From contig JANBQS010000077.1 in assembly GCA_027577415.1 (NCBI GenBank), positions 1 to 40,034 of the forward strand: DNA of 40,034 nucleotides, read 5' to 3'. The position numbers were made by a program, and so were the translations under genes. This DNA is from Coemansia sp. RSA 922. Its lineage: Eukaryota; Kickxellomycota; Kickxellomycetes; Kickxellales; Kickxellaceae. The notes below the pieces were generated by a model. The model saw only the letters and a list, made by a program, of their open reading frames with translations. It did no database searches and was not told where the DNA came from. The stretch's first letter is position 1, and each line of letters opens with the position of its first letter. Of the stretch, positions 1 to 9,008 are shown in pieces.

Positions 1-837
1 CATAACAGCGGCGGATTTAAAAGCCTGGCCGAAGGCGAATATGTCGAGTTTGATGTCATGAGAGGACCCAAGGGCCTGCAGGCAACGCGCGTTACTGGTC
101 CGAACGGGGCCTTTGTTCGGGGTGATCCATTTACACGCTTCCGAGCCAAGCCACTGCTGATCAGTACTGTCAACGATGGAGTTTCGAGTTCCACTGTCAC
201 TAGTCCGTACTTTGCATACTCGCCATATCCGCCTGGCTACTCGCAAATATTGCCATATGGCACTCAGCTCGGCCAACAGCAGCCGCCGCCGCCACCACAG
301 TTTAGCGCTTTTGCTTACCCAACCACGCAGCAGCAGCAGCAGCCTAGTGGCGGATTTGTCGTTCAGCCAGGCCAAGTGGGGGACACTCGTGCTGTTGTAG
401 GCGTGACACAGCTGGGCTTGCCGGCACAGTTCTTTAGTCCATCGCACTTGTCCCACCACCACCATCACCACCAGCAGCAGCCGCAACCGCAGCAACATCA
501 GCAGCCACCACAGCCTCAGCCACAGCAGTTGCAGCTTCAGCAGCCATCGTTGGACGCCATGGCCACGTCCTATGACACATACTTTAGACAACAGCAAGGC
601 GCTTTTCTGCAGGCATACGACATCCCCGCGACATATGTCATGCCCGGAGCTAGCGCCAACATGGCTAACAATGGTGGTGCTAGCCAGCTCAAACACCTGC
701 AGCAGCCACAGACAATTCCGATGCCACCGCCACATTCATCGTCACCGACTCTGGCATTTACTGCAGCCCCAAGTCGCCAAGGATCGAAGTCCTCGTTACT
801 AAGCGTAACAGCGCCATTCACTGGTTTTCCAGAGTGA
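1..837 (+). CDS. Cold-shock-domain RNA-binding protein, 3' part (5' end outside window)
   Basis: The frame is open from the first base to the TGA at 835-837, giving 278 visible residues. The first ~50 match the C-terminal half of a cold-shock (Y-box) domain: a GGFKSLAEGEYVEFDV stretch, then GPKGLQATRVTGPNGA. The RNP-bearing N-terminal half lies upstream of the window. The family binds single-stranded RNA or DNA and acts in mRNA packaging and translation control. The rest is low-complexity: Pro, Gln and His runs (about residues 75-165, including CAG-type Gln codons and a six-His run), then a Ser/Pro-rich end. Such tails are common in RNA-granule proteins, but a granule role is only inferred. 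An ATG at 58 is internal to the domain and not the true start. The gene ends 136 bp before the convergent PRP40 stop. Confidence 0.85.
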   Translation, partial: HNSGGFKSLAEGEYVEFDVMRGPKGLQATRVTGPNGAFVRGDPFTRFRAKPLLISTVNDGVSSSTVTSPYFAYSPYPPGYSQILPYGTQLGQQQPPPPPQFSAFAYPTTQQQQQPSGGFVVQPGQVGDTRAVVGVTQLGLPAQFFSPSHLSHHHHHHQQQPQPQQHQQPPQPQPQQLQLQQPSLDAMATSYDTYFRQQQGAFLQAYDIPATYVMPGASANMANNGGASQLKHLQQPQTIPMPPPHSSSPTLAFTAAPSRQGSKSSLLSVTAPFTGFPE

Positions 838-972
838 ATTTCCGTTTTCATAAAAAAAATATCTTGTCGTAGTTGCATTAACTTTATATTAATTATTGTC
901 AGGGACGTTTACAGATTGAAGTGTTTAAAGAAAACCATTCGTATTGTTCTCTTCATAATGATGCTAATGTGA

Positions 973-2937
973 CTATATAACCATTTCGCCTTCTTCAAGC
1001 TCGCTGTCGTTATCGTCAACAGACATCCCATTGCCACCACTTTGATGTAGTGTTTCGGAGTGGCCATTGGTGTTTTCATCGCTGCTCGTCCTAGGCCGAA
1101 CAGTCCGACTATCAGGAGGGCCAGCGACCTCAGACGAGCTCCGAGACCGCTTGTGATGATCAGAGTCGCGAGATCGATGGGTTTTCCTTGTCAGCTCCCT
1201 TTCTTGTTCACGCTCAACCGCTTTGTCAAACACCTCACGACTAGCGGTCTCATCGGCCACATCTCTAAACTCTGGCAAACGCGATATACGTTCCTTTTCC
1301 TGGTCCCAAGTCGAATCGGCCGTAATAGGAGGTACAAGATCGTATAGCGCGTACTTGAAGTCATCCAATAGGCGTCTCCGCTGACGCAGCAGACGCTCAT
1401 CTTCTTCTTCCTTTTTGTGACGAGCTTTCATCAAAAGTTGCTCGTATATATAGTCAAAGTACATATCAGGCACTTTGTAAAAGTCAACAGCAAACGCCTT
1501 AACTTCTTCCCTCGTCGTGTCTACTTGAACTTTGAATCCGACATCGCGCATGGCTGCCTCTAAGAGTTTACGTTCGCGGTAGACGTCCTCTTCCAATAGT
1601 TCTAGGTGGTCCCAAAAAAGATCCAGTGGCGACGATCCCGGTTGTCCCAACATATCGATGTAGCGTTGGTCTGTTTTGATCAATGGGAAGAACTGAGTCC
1701 AGGTCGATGCTGGCGTGATCTGTGCCCGATATTCGTCTAGTAGCTGGCGGAATGCATCTCGGTGTTGGCGCTGGCTGCGTAGGACGCTGTCCTTTTCTCT
1801 TTGGCGTGCCTCGGCCTCACGTCTTTCGGCATCGGAGATGGCGCGCTCAAAGGCGTCCATAAAGTCAAGTAGACTCAGGCCAGCCTCGGGATCAGTATCA
1901 GCGCCATAGCTATAGGGCGTATCCATAGGTACGGATGAATCGGTCTGTAGAGCGGGCATGAGAAGATGTCTGAACTTTGCAAGCAAATCGACCTTGACAT
2001 CAGTCCACTTGGCATTAAGCTTCAGACCCTCAAGATGATCATTGAGCACCCGCATGCTCTCGGCTTGAACTAGGCGTCGACGTTCTTTAATATCGCGAAT
2101 AAACAGATCCATAAACTCGTCAAAGAATCGCTCGCTATCGCGACCAACAAACGCCGGATTATCGGCAGCCAAAATCTTGACCTTGCGAAAGCGTGTAACT
2201 TCGGTTATTGGTAGTTGTCGCATCATTTCGAAAAACTTTTCGCGTTGCTGTTTCATCCGCTCTTTAGACTCTTCGCGTTCCTTGTCTAGTAGTTTGCTAG
2301 TATACTTGTGGAACGCCTCTTTGCGCTCTTGTAGGGTTTTGAGAATGCGGTAGTCCGGATCGCTAGCTATTTCGCGTAGGGTCTGCTCCCATGTCCAATC
2401 GCTCCCTACGTTGTGAGTGGAGAGTAGGTTGAGGAACAGGTCTTCGGCCTCTTCCTGCGTCCTGTACTCGCGTCGTGGTACTCGTGCTCGTTCTAGTAAG
2501 GCTGGGGGTGGATGGATCACTCGCCGGGAGTTATCGGCAGTTGGCGAACTGGGTCTTACGGCCTGTCCACGCTGCGATAAATCGGTAGATACTATCGCAG
2601 GTTTCGTACTTATCGGCTCCACTGCTGCATGACCTTGTGCAGCCGGAGGCTTGTTAGCTGTCGCGGGGGACTCGTTGCTGCTGCCCAACTCGGCTGGCCT
2701 AGTCCAAGTCGATTTTTTCGTCTCGGTGTTGTACCAGTAGGTCCGACCGTCCTTGGCGTATTCCTTCCAAACAGACAACCGCTCTTGCTCGGACTTTAAT
2801 TCGTCGGGCTTTTCCCATGTCGTTTTCTTCGTAGCTGGATTGAAATAATACACGCGTCCGTCGGGCGCTTTGTACTCAACCCAGGGCGTTGGTTGCCCAC
2901 CACTTTGAGCCACGCTCGGTCTGTTCTGTGACTCCAT
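973..2937 (-). CDS. PRP40: Pre-mRNA-processing factor Prp40 (two WW, multiple FF domains)
   Basis: The protein has 654 residues and no intron is needed. Two WW domains come first, at ~16-46 (W19, W41, P44) and ~55-85 (W57, W78, P81). A Pro/Ser linker (85-155) follows, then tandem FF repeats at about 160-215, 228-285, 293-372, 390-447 and 522-580, separated by charged helical linkers. The C-terminus is rich in Arg, Ser and acidic residues and ends in an EEGEM-type tail. Prp40 belongs to the U1 snRNP; its WW domains contact the branch-point protein and the FF repeats bind other splicing and polymerase II factors. Domain order and length (583 residues in yeast) fit PRP40 rather than TCERG1. The ATG at 2937 directly precedes the WW region. 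A CACGTG box lies 108 bp upstream of it. VPS18 ends only 139 bp upstream on the same strand. Confidence 0.93.
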   Translation of the reverse strand: MESQNRPSVAQSGGQPTPWVEYKAPDGRVYYFNPATKKTTWEKPDELKSEQERLSVWKEYAKDGRTYWYNTETKKSTWTRPAELGSSNESPATANKPPAAQGHAAVEPISTKPAIVSTDLSQRGQAVRPSSPTADNSRRVIHPPPALLERARVPRREYRTQEEAEDLFLNLLSTHNVGSDWTWEQTLREIASDPDYRILKTLQERKEAFHKYTSKLLDKEREESKERMKQQREKFFEMMRQLPITEVTRFRKVKILAADNPAFVGRDSERFFDEFMDLFIRDIKERRRLVQAESMRVLNDHLEGLKLNAKWTDVKVDLLAKFRHLLMPALQTDSSVPMDTPYSYGADTDPEAGLSLLDFMDAFERAISDAERREAEARQREKDSVLRSQRQHRDAFRQLLDEYRAQITPASTWTQFFPLIKTDQRYIDMLGQPGSSPLDLFWDHLELLEEDVYRERKLLEAAMRDVGFKVQVDTTREEVKAFAVDFYKVPDMYFDYIYEQLLMKARHKKEEEDERLLRQRRRLLDDFKYALYDLVPPITADSTWDQEKERISRLPEFRDVADETASREVFDKAVEREQERELTRKTHRSRDSDHHKRSRSSSEVAGPPDSRTVRPRTSSDENTNGHSETLHQSGGNGMSVDDNDSELEEGEMVI

Positions 2938-3044
2938 TTAAAATGCGAAAAAAGTTGACAATAAAAAATAAAAGTCAGCCAAAAAAGACAAGAAAAAGCG
3001 TTCGCATTCAACTTGTAAGAAAAATTATCAAGGGTATCAAAGAA

Positions 3045-3050
3045 CACGTG
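3045..3050. promoter_or_regulatory. CACGTG E-box upstream of PRP40
   Basis: The hexamer CACGTG lies in the 139-bp gap between PRP40 and VPS18, 108 bp before the PRP40 ATG. On the minus strand it reads GATCACGTGTTC, so it carries the TCACGTG form bound by Cbf1/USF-type bHLH factors. Function is inferred from position only. Confidence 0.4.
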
Positions 3051-3076
3051 ATCGGTCAATGTGCTCAAATCGTGAT

Positions 3077-6000
3077 CTAGATCGCCCAGGAGCCTTCTTC
3101 AGCGCCAGCACTGGTTTGGTCGCTAATATCGATGAAGGGCTCCGATATGGACTTTATCATGGCCTCGCCACACAGCACGCACTCTCCGGCTACAAGAGCA
3201 TCTAGCTGCTGCTTTGTGCGCCTCAATTGCAGCTCCAACTGCTCGTCGCTCTCCTTCGTCGCCGCGCCATTAGTAGCACGAGCCCTGCCGCCCGCGCCAG
3301 CAAGCAGTGGATTCAAACGCAACTGGCGGCGCATCTTAGCGATCTCAACATTTTGGCTCTGTAACTCATGTATACGTCGACGCTGTACGCGATTACAGGC
3401 GCCAACAACGCGACGAGTCAAGCAGTCGCTGTGGAACGAGTGCTGACACGGGAACACATAGAACTGGCGTACCCACAAAGGCTGGCTACAGATCTGGCAA
3501 GACTCCTCAGCGTTCAGTATAGCAAATCTGTTCTTCAAGCTAGTCATATCGCGCTGCATAGTCTCTGCTGTCCTAGTAGCTTCGTCCATCTCGCCGCGTA
3601 AATCTTGGATCTGCATTTCATAGTCCTCGAGAGCCACGCAGATATCGTCCTTAAAGTCGTCTACACAAGTAAAGTCGGGGAAAAACGGCAGAATGTCCTC
3701 AACTCCTAGGCGGTTCGACCGCCGCACTAGGTCCATTACTACTGAGGCAGGCTCGCTGGATTTTATAACGTGCTGCGCGATACTGAGCCACAGCTTTTTG
3801 CACAGTTTGTCATCGTCTTGTGGCCGCTCTGCGTGAATCTGTGCCAACTCGATATCGCCTTGTTTCAGAGCCAGATCGACAGCGTCTTCGTAGAGCTTTA
3901 GTAGGCTATACAAGTGCACGCAGCTTTGGATGCGGCCATACCGCTTACACATGCGCAAGGCATAGTCAGGGTCGTAGAGCATATCCTTGCCGTATGTAGT
4001 CAGAAACGACATTAGCTCGGACTCGTCATCGTCCCGCGACTCCTTGATCAATAGCATCAAGTAGTAGTTATAGACCACTGGGTCACGACACATTTGCTTC
4101 TGAATGCAAAACCGCAGATACCTGATAGCCTGGTTGGGTCGTCCGGCGACTGTGCCTTCTTCGTTGCGCATTAGCGCGGGGATGAGCTTGTTGGCAGTCA
4201 AAGCCGGCTGACGCATCAGAATCTCGACTAGGGCTTCAGGCTCGGCGCTCATCAAAAGTGGCGAGTACCGGTAGAATGCCTCGGGCGTGCCGTAGTGACC
4301 CAAGACTTCAATCGCTCGAATGTAGTCTTCCTTTTCCATCCAGTACTCGACAACGCGCTCATAGTCTCCGCGAAGGGACGCGTAGTGCAGCCAAAAGTCC
4401 CGGCGGCCATGGCTCTCCGCCAGTTGGTACGCTGTGCTAGGGTCCACGTACGACTTGAATTCTTCGACAAGCGAGTAGAGCTCCTTCTGCAGCTCCAGCT
4501 TTTCCTGCTCGCTGGTAACTTCTGGAGGCGACGAAGAAGCCCTGCCATTTGCGGTTGCCAGGACGCCCACTGGTTGCTTACGTGGCGCTTGTTCCAAGTC
4601 AGCGTCGTTGACTCCAGAGTCATTAGAGGTGGCAGATGTAGTCAGCGCTGCGATTTTTGCATCAACGACACCCAGAATGCTCAAATAGATCTCCAAAAGC
4701 CACGTCACCAACAGCGCAATCTGCGTCCGATCCTGCCGCCGCAGCGTGCGAAGTTTGGAAACAATATAGCTCTTTAGTACGCGGTTGTCCTTTAGCGCAA
4801 TGAATCTCAACACGGCTTCCTCAAAGCTCACCGAGGTCTGGGCAAAGCACTCAGCCGAGTGAACATAATCGCCGGTAGAAAAGTAGTACTCGGCTTGAGC
4901 GCGCAACACAACGTCCCTTTGCGCGTCATTGTAACAGCGTTGCAAGGCAGAGTCGAATTGGCGTCGCTGCAGATATATTTCCCAAACGTCGCGATCCTCA
5001 TCGGTGACAACCAACTCATAGATATTCGCGGGCGAAAACAGCCAGCAGGTGCGCTTAGACTCGTCGACAAGTAGACCCTGCAATTGTTCGCCAGTATGAC
5101 CCGATAGCGATTGCTCAAACGCCAATTTGCTGCTGAGCATATTGAGCGCACACACGCGATCGGAGTACTGCAGCAGAATGTGGAACTCGGTTAGCGCCAG
5201 CGATGACGGCTGCTCCACAACAGCGCCGTCCACATCAGATGCCGAGGGATATGGAAGAAGCGAGGCGTTTTCTACTACACTATCGCCGGCCTCTTGCGCG
5301 CCAAAAGTGAGCTTGCCGAAAAATACGCCCATAGAAGTCAGCCAGGCAAAATCTGTAGCCACCGCTGCGCTCTTTCCATTAAGTCGGGACTCGCAATGGT
5401 AAACTGCCAGGGCGCCAGGGCCCGGCATGCCTGGGATCTCCTGAAAGTTGGGCGCTGTCAGACCCTCCCTTAGCATGGACTCGAATACAGCCAGCCGGTC
5501 GTTTGAGCGCGTTTCTAGATCAGCAGCAGCGCCAATCACTTGGTATATGCGTGTACCAGTGGCAATCAACACCAAGTGCTGCTTTCGCCGCGCAGGGAAC
5601 GGCTCCATGGCAATACCCGTCACTCGCTCACGCGCAGGCAATTCGGCCACACACTTTACCGGCAAGTCGCTACGCTTGGCCTTATTGTCGCCAGTACCGG
5701 GTCGTAGCTCAGTCTCATAAATCTTGCCATCATGAGTGCCAAACAGAATAGTGCGCGTTGTAGACGACGATGGCAAGTTTGCCGTGCTCCAAGCCGCACT
5801 GTTCCATGCCACCGCCGTTATCTCCATGCTTTTAAACTTGCTCAGTGGCTTTGCGCTATCCCAGCCCTCGTAATAGTAGAAATTCTCGCCCTGTGGCGTC
5901 GACAGCAGCAAATGGCGGCCGGTGGGGTCGAGGAATGCATTGCAGGCGCGTAAACTGCTCGGACTAAGTGGTATATCGGCTTCGACTATGTTGTGTGCCT

Positions 6001-6295
6001 CTTGGAGCTTGATGCGCAGAACTTTGGCTCCCTCGATAACTAGAACCAGTATGTCGTTGGAGACGCTGAGCGATATTATCTTGTTGGGCACTTGAAACTG
6101 CACCGTATCGAGCGAAAAGATGGGCGCATCTTCGGCCTCTAGTGTTGTTGTAATAAACCCGTCCGTGTCAGAGGCCAGTCCACCAACGCCTGACGTGCCA
6201 TTTCCCGAGAATGAGCTGCTGGGGCCCTGAGCCACGTCGCTGTTGCGATGTACAGATGAGGATTGGTACTCGGCGTAGTCATCGAGAAGCGACAT
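3077..6295 (-). CDS. VPS18: Vps18/Pep3, shared RING subunit of HOPS and CORVET tethers
   Basis: The protein has 1072 residues from the ATG at 6295 (MSLLDDYAEY). An in-frame ATG at 6343 would add 16 mostly hydrophobic residues; I prefer the shorter form because the family begins with a soluble propeller. An N-terminal beta-propeller (~40-420) contains the Vps18 signature around IFSLDTVQFQVPNKI. Clathrin-type helical repeats follow (~430-860), then a coiled coil (~890-930). A C-terminal RING starts at residue 933: CQIC, a CxHxFHxxC cluster, a ~70-residue charged insert, then CVLCG followed by MIKSISEPFID and a terminal SWAI. The split RING with CxxCG-(x)-MI-(x)-S-(x2)-PFID is diagnostic of Vps18, not Vps11. 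In other species Vps18 joins the core of HOPS/CORVET for vacuole and endosome fusion. A GTCACGTGAC palindrome lies 134 bp upstream. Confidence 0.92.
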   Translation of the reverse strand: MSLLDDYAEYQSSSVHRNSDVAQGPSSSFSGNGTSGVGGLASDTDGFITTTLEAEDAPIFSLDTVQFQVPNKIISLSVSNDILVLVIEGAKVLRIKLQEAHNIVEADIPLSPSSLRACNAFLDPTGRHLLLSTPQGENFYYYEGWDSAKPLSKFKSMEITAVAWNSAAWSTANLPSSSTTRTILFGTHDGKIYETELRPGTGDNKAKRSDLPVKCVAELPARERVTGIAMEPFPARRKQHLVLIATGTRIYQVIGAAADLETRSNDRLAVFESMLREGLTAPNFQEIPGMPGPGALAVYHCESRLNGKSAAVATDFAWLTSMGVFFGKLTFGAQEAGDSVVENASLLPYPSASDVDGAVVEQPSSLALTEFHILLQYSDRVCALNMLSSKLAFEQSLSGHTGEQLQGLLVDESKRTCWLFSPANIYELVVTDEDRDVWEIYLQRRQFDSALQRCYNDAQRDVVLRAQAEYYFSTGDYVHSAECFAQTSVSFEEAVLRFIALKDNRVLKSYIVSKLRTLRRQDRTQIALLVTWLLEIYLSILGVVDAKIAALTTSATSNDSGVNDADLEQAPRKQPVGVLATANGRASSSPPEVTSEQEKLELQKELYSLVEEFKSYVDPSTAYQLAESHGRRDFWLHYASLRGDYERVVEYWMEKEDYIRAIEVLGHYGTPEAFYRYSPLLMSAEPEALVEILMRQPALTANKLIPALMRNEEGTVAGRPNQAIRYLRFCIQKQMCRDPVVYNYYLMLLIKESRDDDESELMSFLTTYGKDMLYDPDYALRMCKRYGRIQSCVHLYSLLKLYEDAVDLALKQGDIELAQIHAERPQDDDKLCKKLWLSIAQHVIKSSEPASVVMDLVRRSNRLGVEDILPFFPDFTCVDDFKDDICVALEDYEMQIQDLRGEMDEATRTAETMQRDMTSLKNRFAILNAEESCQICSQPLWVRQFYVFPCQHSFHSDCLTRRVVGACNRVQRRRIHELQSQNVEIAKMRRQLRLNPLLAGAGGRARATNGAATKESDEQLELQLRRTKQQLDALVAGECVLCGEAMIKSISEPFIDISDQTSAGAEEGSWAI

Positions 6296-6428
6296 TGTGA
6301 ATAAGATAAATTGAAAATAAAGAATACACAAGAAGAGAGCCAATTCGACGCTGTTTGAATGGCTCTTCTAGCTGATGACGCCGCGTGCTGATCAGCCCAA
6401 TCCTTAGTTTTTCAATCAAGGGATCAAA

Positions 6429-6438
6429 GTCACGTGAC
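6429..6438. promoter_or_regulatory. GTCACGTGAC palindrome (CLEAR-type E-box) upstream of VPS18
   Basis: A perfect 10-bp palindrome, GTCACGTGAC, sits 134 bp upstream of the preferred VPS18 ATG. The sequence equals the mammalian CLEAR element bound by TFEB on lysosomal genes and also fits fungal Cbf1/Pho4-type sites. Which factor binds it here cannot be read from the sequence. It also marks the last CpG-rich position before the CpG-poor block. Confidence 0.5.
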
Positions 6439-7540
6439 GTATTTATGGGACATGCCAGTACAAGTCCAGAGAATGTAGATGTGATGAAGACTTTTGGCTA
6501 ATGAGACAAATTGTAGATGTGCTATAATAGTAGCCAGGAGTACCTTACTAAAAAATACTTATTCTAGCTTTACTGCTTGCTTGTGAGCTTGCTGCTCTTG
6601 GACAAAGTATTTAGAGGCTGGTATAAAATGTTTTGATAGGATTGCACCCAAGCCATGGCTGACAGGATTTGCATTGAATTCTCTAGTCAACATTAATTTA
6701 TGTCCTGTCCTATGATTTGAGTGATTGCCTGGTTCGCTTTCACTAAAGCTTGTGCCACCAGATAAAAAGGTTTAATTGCTTCTGGTGTCAAATATTAACA
6801 TAACTATTAAGCCACATATTCATTAAAGTGCATGGTTGCCATTGAGATAAAATAAGTTAATTTATGAACTGTGTTTTCAATAACTAGAGGCTTATTTATG
6901 CTGTGAATAGTTACTGTACCAAAAAATATCTTGTTGCCCAACTGTATTTGACTACAACAGCAACTAATATAAAATATTAATCATGTAAATTGCACTATAT
7001 TACTAGTACATGTATAATGAACTATATTCACCAATAATTGTTATGCATGTTTTATATCTATTAAACTATAAAACATGAGCACACTCTACAATTCACACAC
7101 ATGTCTCTTGAGGAAAATAAAATAAAGTTATATCTGATATTTGTCAATACCTCACCCTGGTGCTCTAGAATCAGGATCTGTGCTTAAATTTATGTGAAAT
7201 CAATGTAAATAGTTGTCAATTAAACTAGAGAATAGCTTATTACTTGTTCTACAATGGGGACATCTTGATACCTGCTATACAGGCGATATTTTGAGCATTA
7301 TTGTGTTTAAAGTAGCATAAAAATATGTGAGTGGCTACAGAAATTATAGATTTTTAAAAGGTCCCTCTCATCACCCAAGGTCCCCTCAGGTTCTGCCTTT
7401 TTGTATGATCCAATCTTGTTGTATTTAGACACACATTCTCTACAGAAGTAGATAATATATCCCTAAACCCAATAAGCCCATTACATCCAAAAAAATTCCA
7501 AACCCTACAATATGCTCTCTACTATGAAATTTCTGGATAA

Positions 7541-7849
7541 TCTTTAGATATTTGGACATTTGCACAGATGTGCTTGACCCTCATTAAAATGCACAGAGCT
7601 TATCATGGAAATTTCGATTTGACTTGAATAGCTCAATGGCTTTGTAACAAGGCTAAGGAGATTGTGAACCATTTGATGAAATTGGTACCTCAGCCAATGC
7701 TTCTATTTATGCTGCATTTACAGTGACTTCTTGAAAAGTGAGTGAATCTGCCAACCATCAACCTGGGCTATGTCAAAAGGTTTTCTATGTGATTTGTGGA
7801 TGCAAAAGGGGCAAAACCAATGCTGATATTGCATAAACACTTGATATGT
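7541..7849 (+). pseudogene. Possible decayed coding relic interrupted only by TGA
   Basis: One frame runs 103 codons with four TGA stops (7625, 7724, 7739, 7790) and no TAA or TAG, although in DNA this AT-rich TAA and TAG should be more common. TGA is what CGA becomes after CpG methylation decay, which fits the CpG loss of the whole block. Between stops the translation looks protein-like, for example VNLPTINLGYVKRFSM. I recognise no family, so this could be a transposon relic or chance. Confidence 0.25.
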
Positions 7850-7952
7850 TAGTACACATATACCCCAATTCTATTTAATGTAATGTTTGCTGTTGATACT
7901 AATTTTCTCCAGAAGACTTGACAGTTTATATTTACATATTTGTAGCCTCAAA

Positions 7953-8336
7953 ATGACATACAAAGTAGGCAGCTCCAATGGACCCAGGCCAGAGCCAGTC
8001 ATGATGTCATCAATTCTGAACTATTTCAGCAAAGGATATATAACCAATGTCAATATGTACATCAAGCATATTATCCCTGTCCTCACACAGTGCTATGTAT
8101 TTGCATATCTCACCCAGGTGTTTAAGCTCAAGCCCAAGTGCCAGTATGACAAGCCTGATGCTGTGACAACTGCCACCACCACTCCAACCTCTGCATCAGA
8201 GGTCACCACTACTATGACTGCAATTGTCCAGCATGAGCCTGTTGCTGAAACTCCCTGCAGGTACACTGGCTGTTACAGTACTGACAATGGCATCAAAATT
8301 ACAAGCATACCCACAAGGAGGATACATGAAGAATAG
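7953..8336 (+). CDS. Small intact ORF with ATP-synthase-subunit-f-like segment
   Basis: From the ATG at 7953 there are 127 residues; an upstream in-frame ATG at 7887 gives 149. Residues ~10-55 resemble mitochondrial F1Fo ATP synthase subunit f: a GPRPEP segment, then FSKGYITNVNMYI, then a short hydrophobic stretch containing CYVFAYL followed by lysines. The human f subunit shows the same F-[KR]-GY, N-x-YI, CYV, F-x-Y and LK positions. The last ~65 residues are Thr-rich and unlike that family. The ORF contains no CpG at all, like its surroundings, so it has shared the same mutation history yet stayed open. A branch-point-like TACTAAT and a TTTCTCCAG acceptor lie just upstream (7896-7912), so a 5' exon is possible. 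It could be a diverged duplicate, a retrocopy or chance. Confidence 0.28.
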   Translation: MTYKVGSSNGPRPEPVMMSSILNYFSKGYITNVNMYIKHIIPVLTQCYVFAYLTQVFKLKPKCQYDKPDAVTTATTTPTSASEVTTTMTAIVQHEPVAETPCRYTGCYSTDNGIKITSIPTRRIHEE

Positions 8337-9008
8337 TAATCAGGTTATCACCATCAGGAGCATTGAAATAGTCTACACAGTTAAGAAGCCTTCAATTCCT
8401 TAAAAAGAGTAATAAGTTACTTAAAATAGAAAATAAAAATGAGAGGAACTGGCAAATGTGCTTTTTATAGAGTCAGGCAGTTGTGCAGTAGACTGTGGAC
8501 TGCAAAATTTGGATATTAGTTATAAATAATTGATATTAACTTTACTGTATAATTTCTACATACTTTGGCTTAGCATACTACCCATGCACTAGACCTACTT
8601 TAACAAATCAGCCACTGTCCATTTAGAATCAGATGTTATATTGCCCCTTTTAGGGCATGGGATATGCAACTAATTGGTCTTGATTAGAATATTGTATTGC
8701 ATAGTGACAAATTTATAATTGGCTTTTTATTAGTGTTAGAATCAACGAATATATTGCTGTTGTTCCCTCTTAATTTGTATTTTTATAAGTGTGTCAATCT
8801 AGCTCACCCCAGGTTCAATACAATTTTATAGATAGCTTGCACCAAATAAAAATGCTCATAAAGAAAACTTGGAGTTAAAAATTATTGACAAAAGCCAAGT
8901 GCTCAATTTCTTGACCAAAGTTATTATAAATTTCACATGGCTCCTTTTGCAGACTATACCAGTTAACTAGTGGTTTTGAGTAAAGTACCAAAAATATCTG
9001 TTGTGTAT

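Larger units (their letters stand above)
6439..9008. other. AT-rich, CpG-depleted gene desert
   Basis: This stretch of about 2.57 kb between VPS18 and MED9 is roughly 36% GC. By hand I count only four CpG dinucleotides (near 6735, 7283, 7614 and 8746), where about 80 would be expected from base composition. TG and CA are abundant. Genes on both sides are CpG-rich, and the change is abrupt at both edges. The simplest reading is old, methylated repeat-derived DNA in which methyl-C has decayed to T. Inside it are a broken protein-like frame (7541-7849) and an intact small ORF (7953-8336). I see no tRNA, no terminal repeats and no recognisable transposase. Confidence 0.8.

Noticed and set aside
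3077..6295. Assignment as Vps11/Pep5
   Set aside because: The RING is split by a charged insert and ends with CVLCGEAMIKSISEPFID, which is the Vps18 pattern; Vps11 has a compact RING.
6296..6343. An in-frame upstream ATG giving VPS18 a hydrophobic signal-like N-terminus
   Set aside because: The family is cytosolic and starts directly with the propeller; the 16 added residues look like translated 5' leader, and MSLLDDYAEY at 6295 is a natural start.
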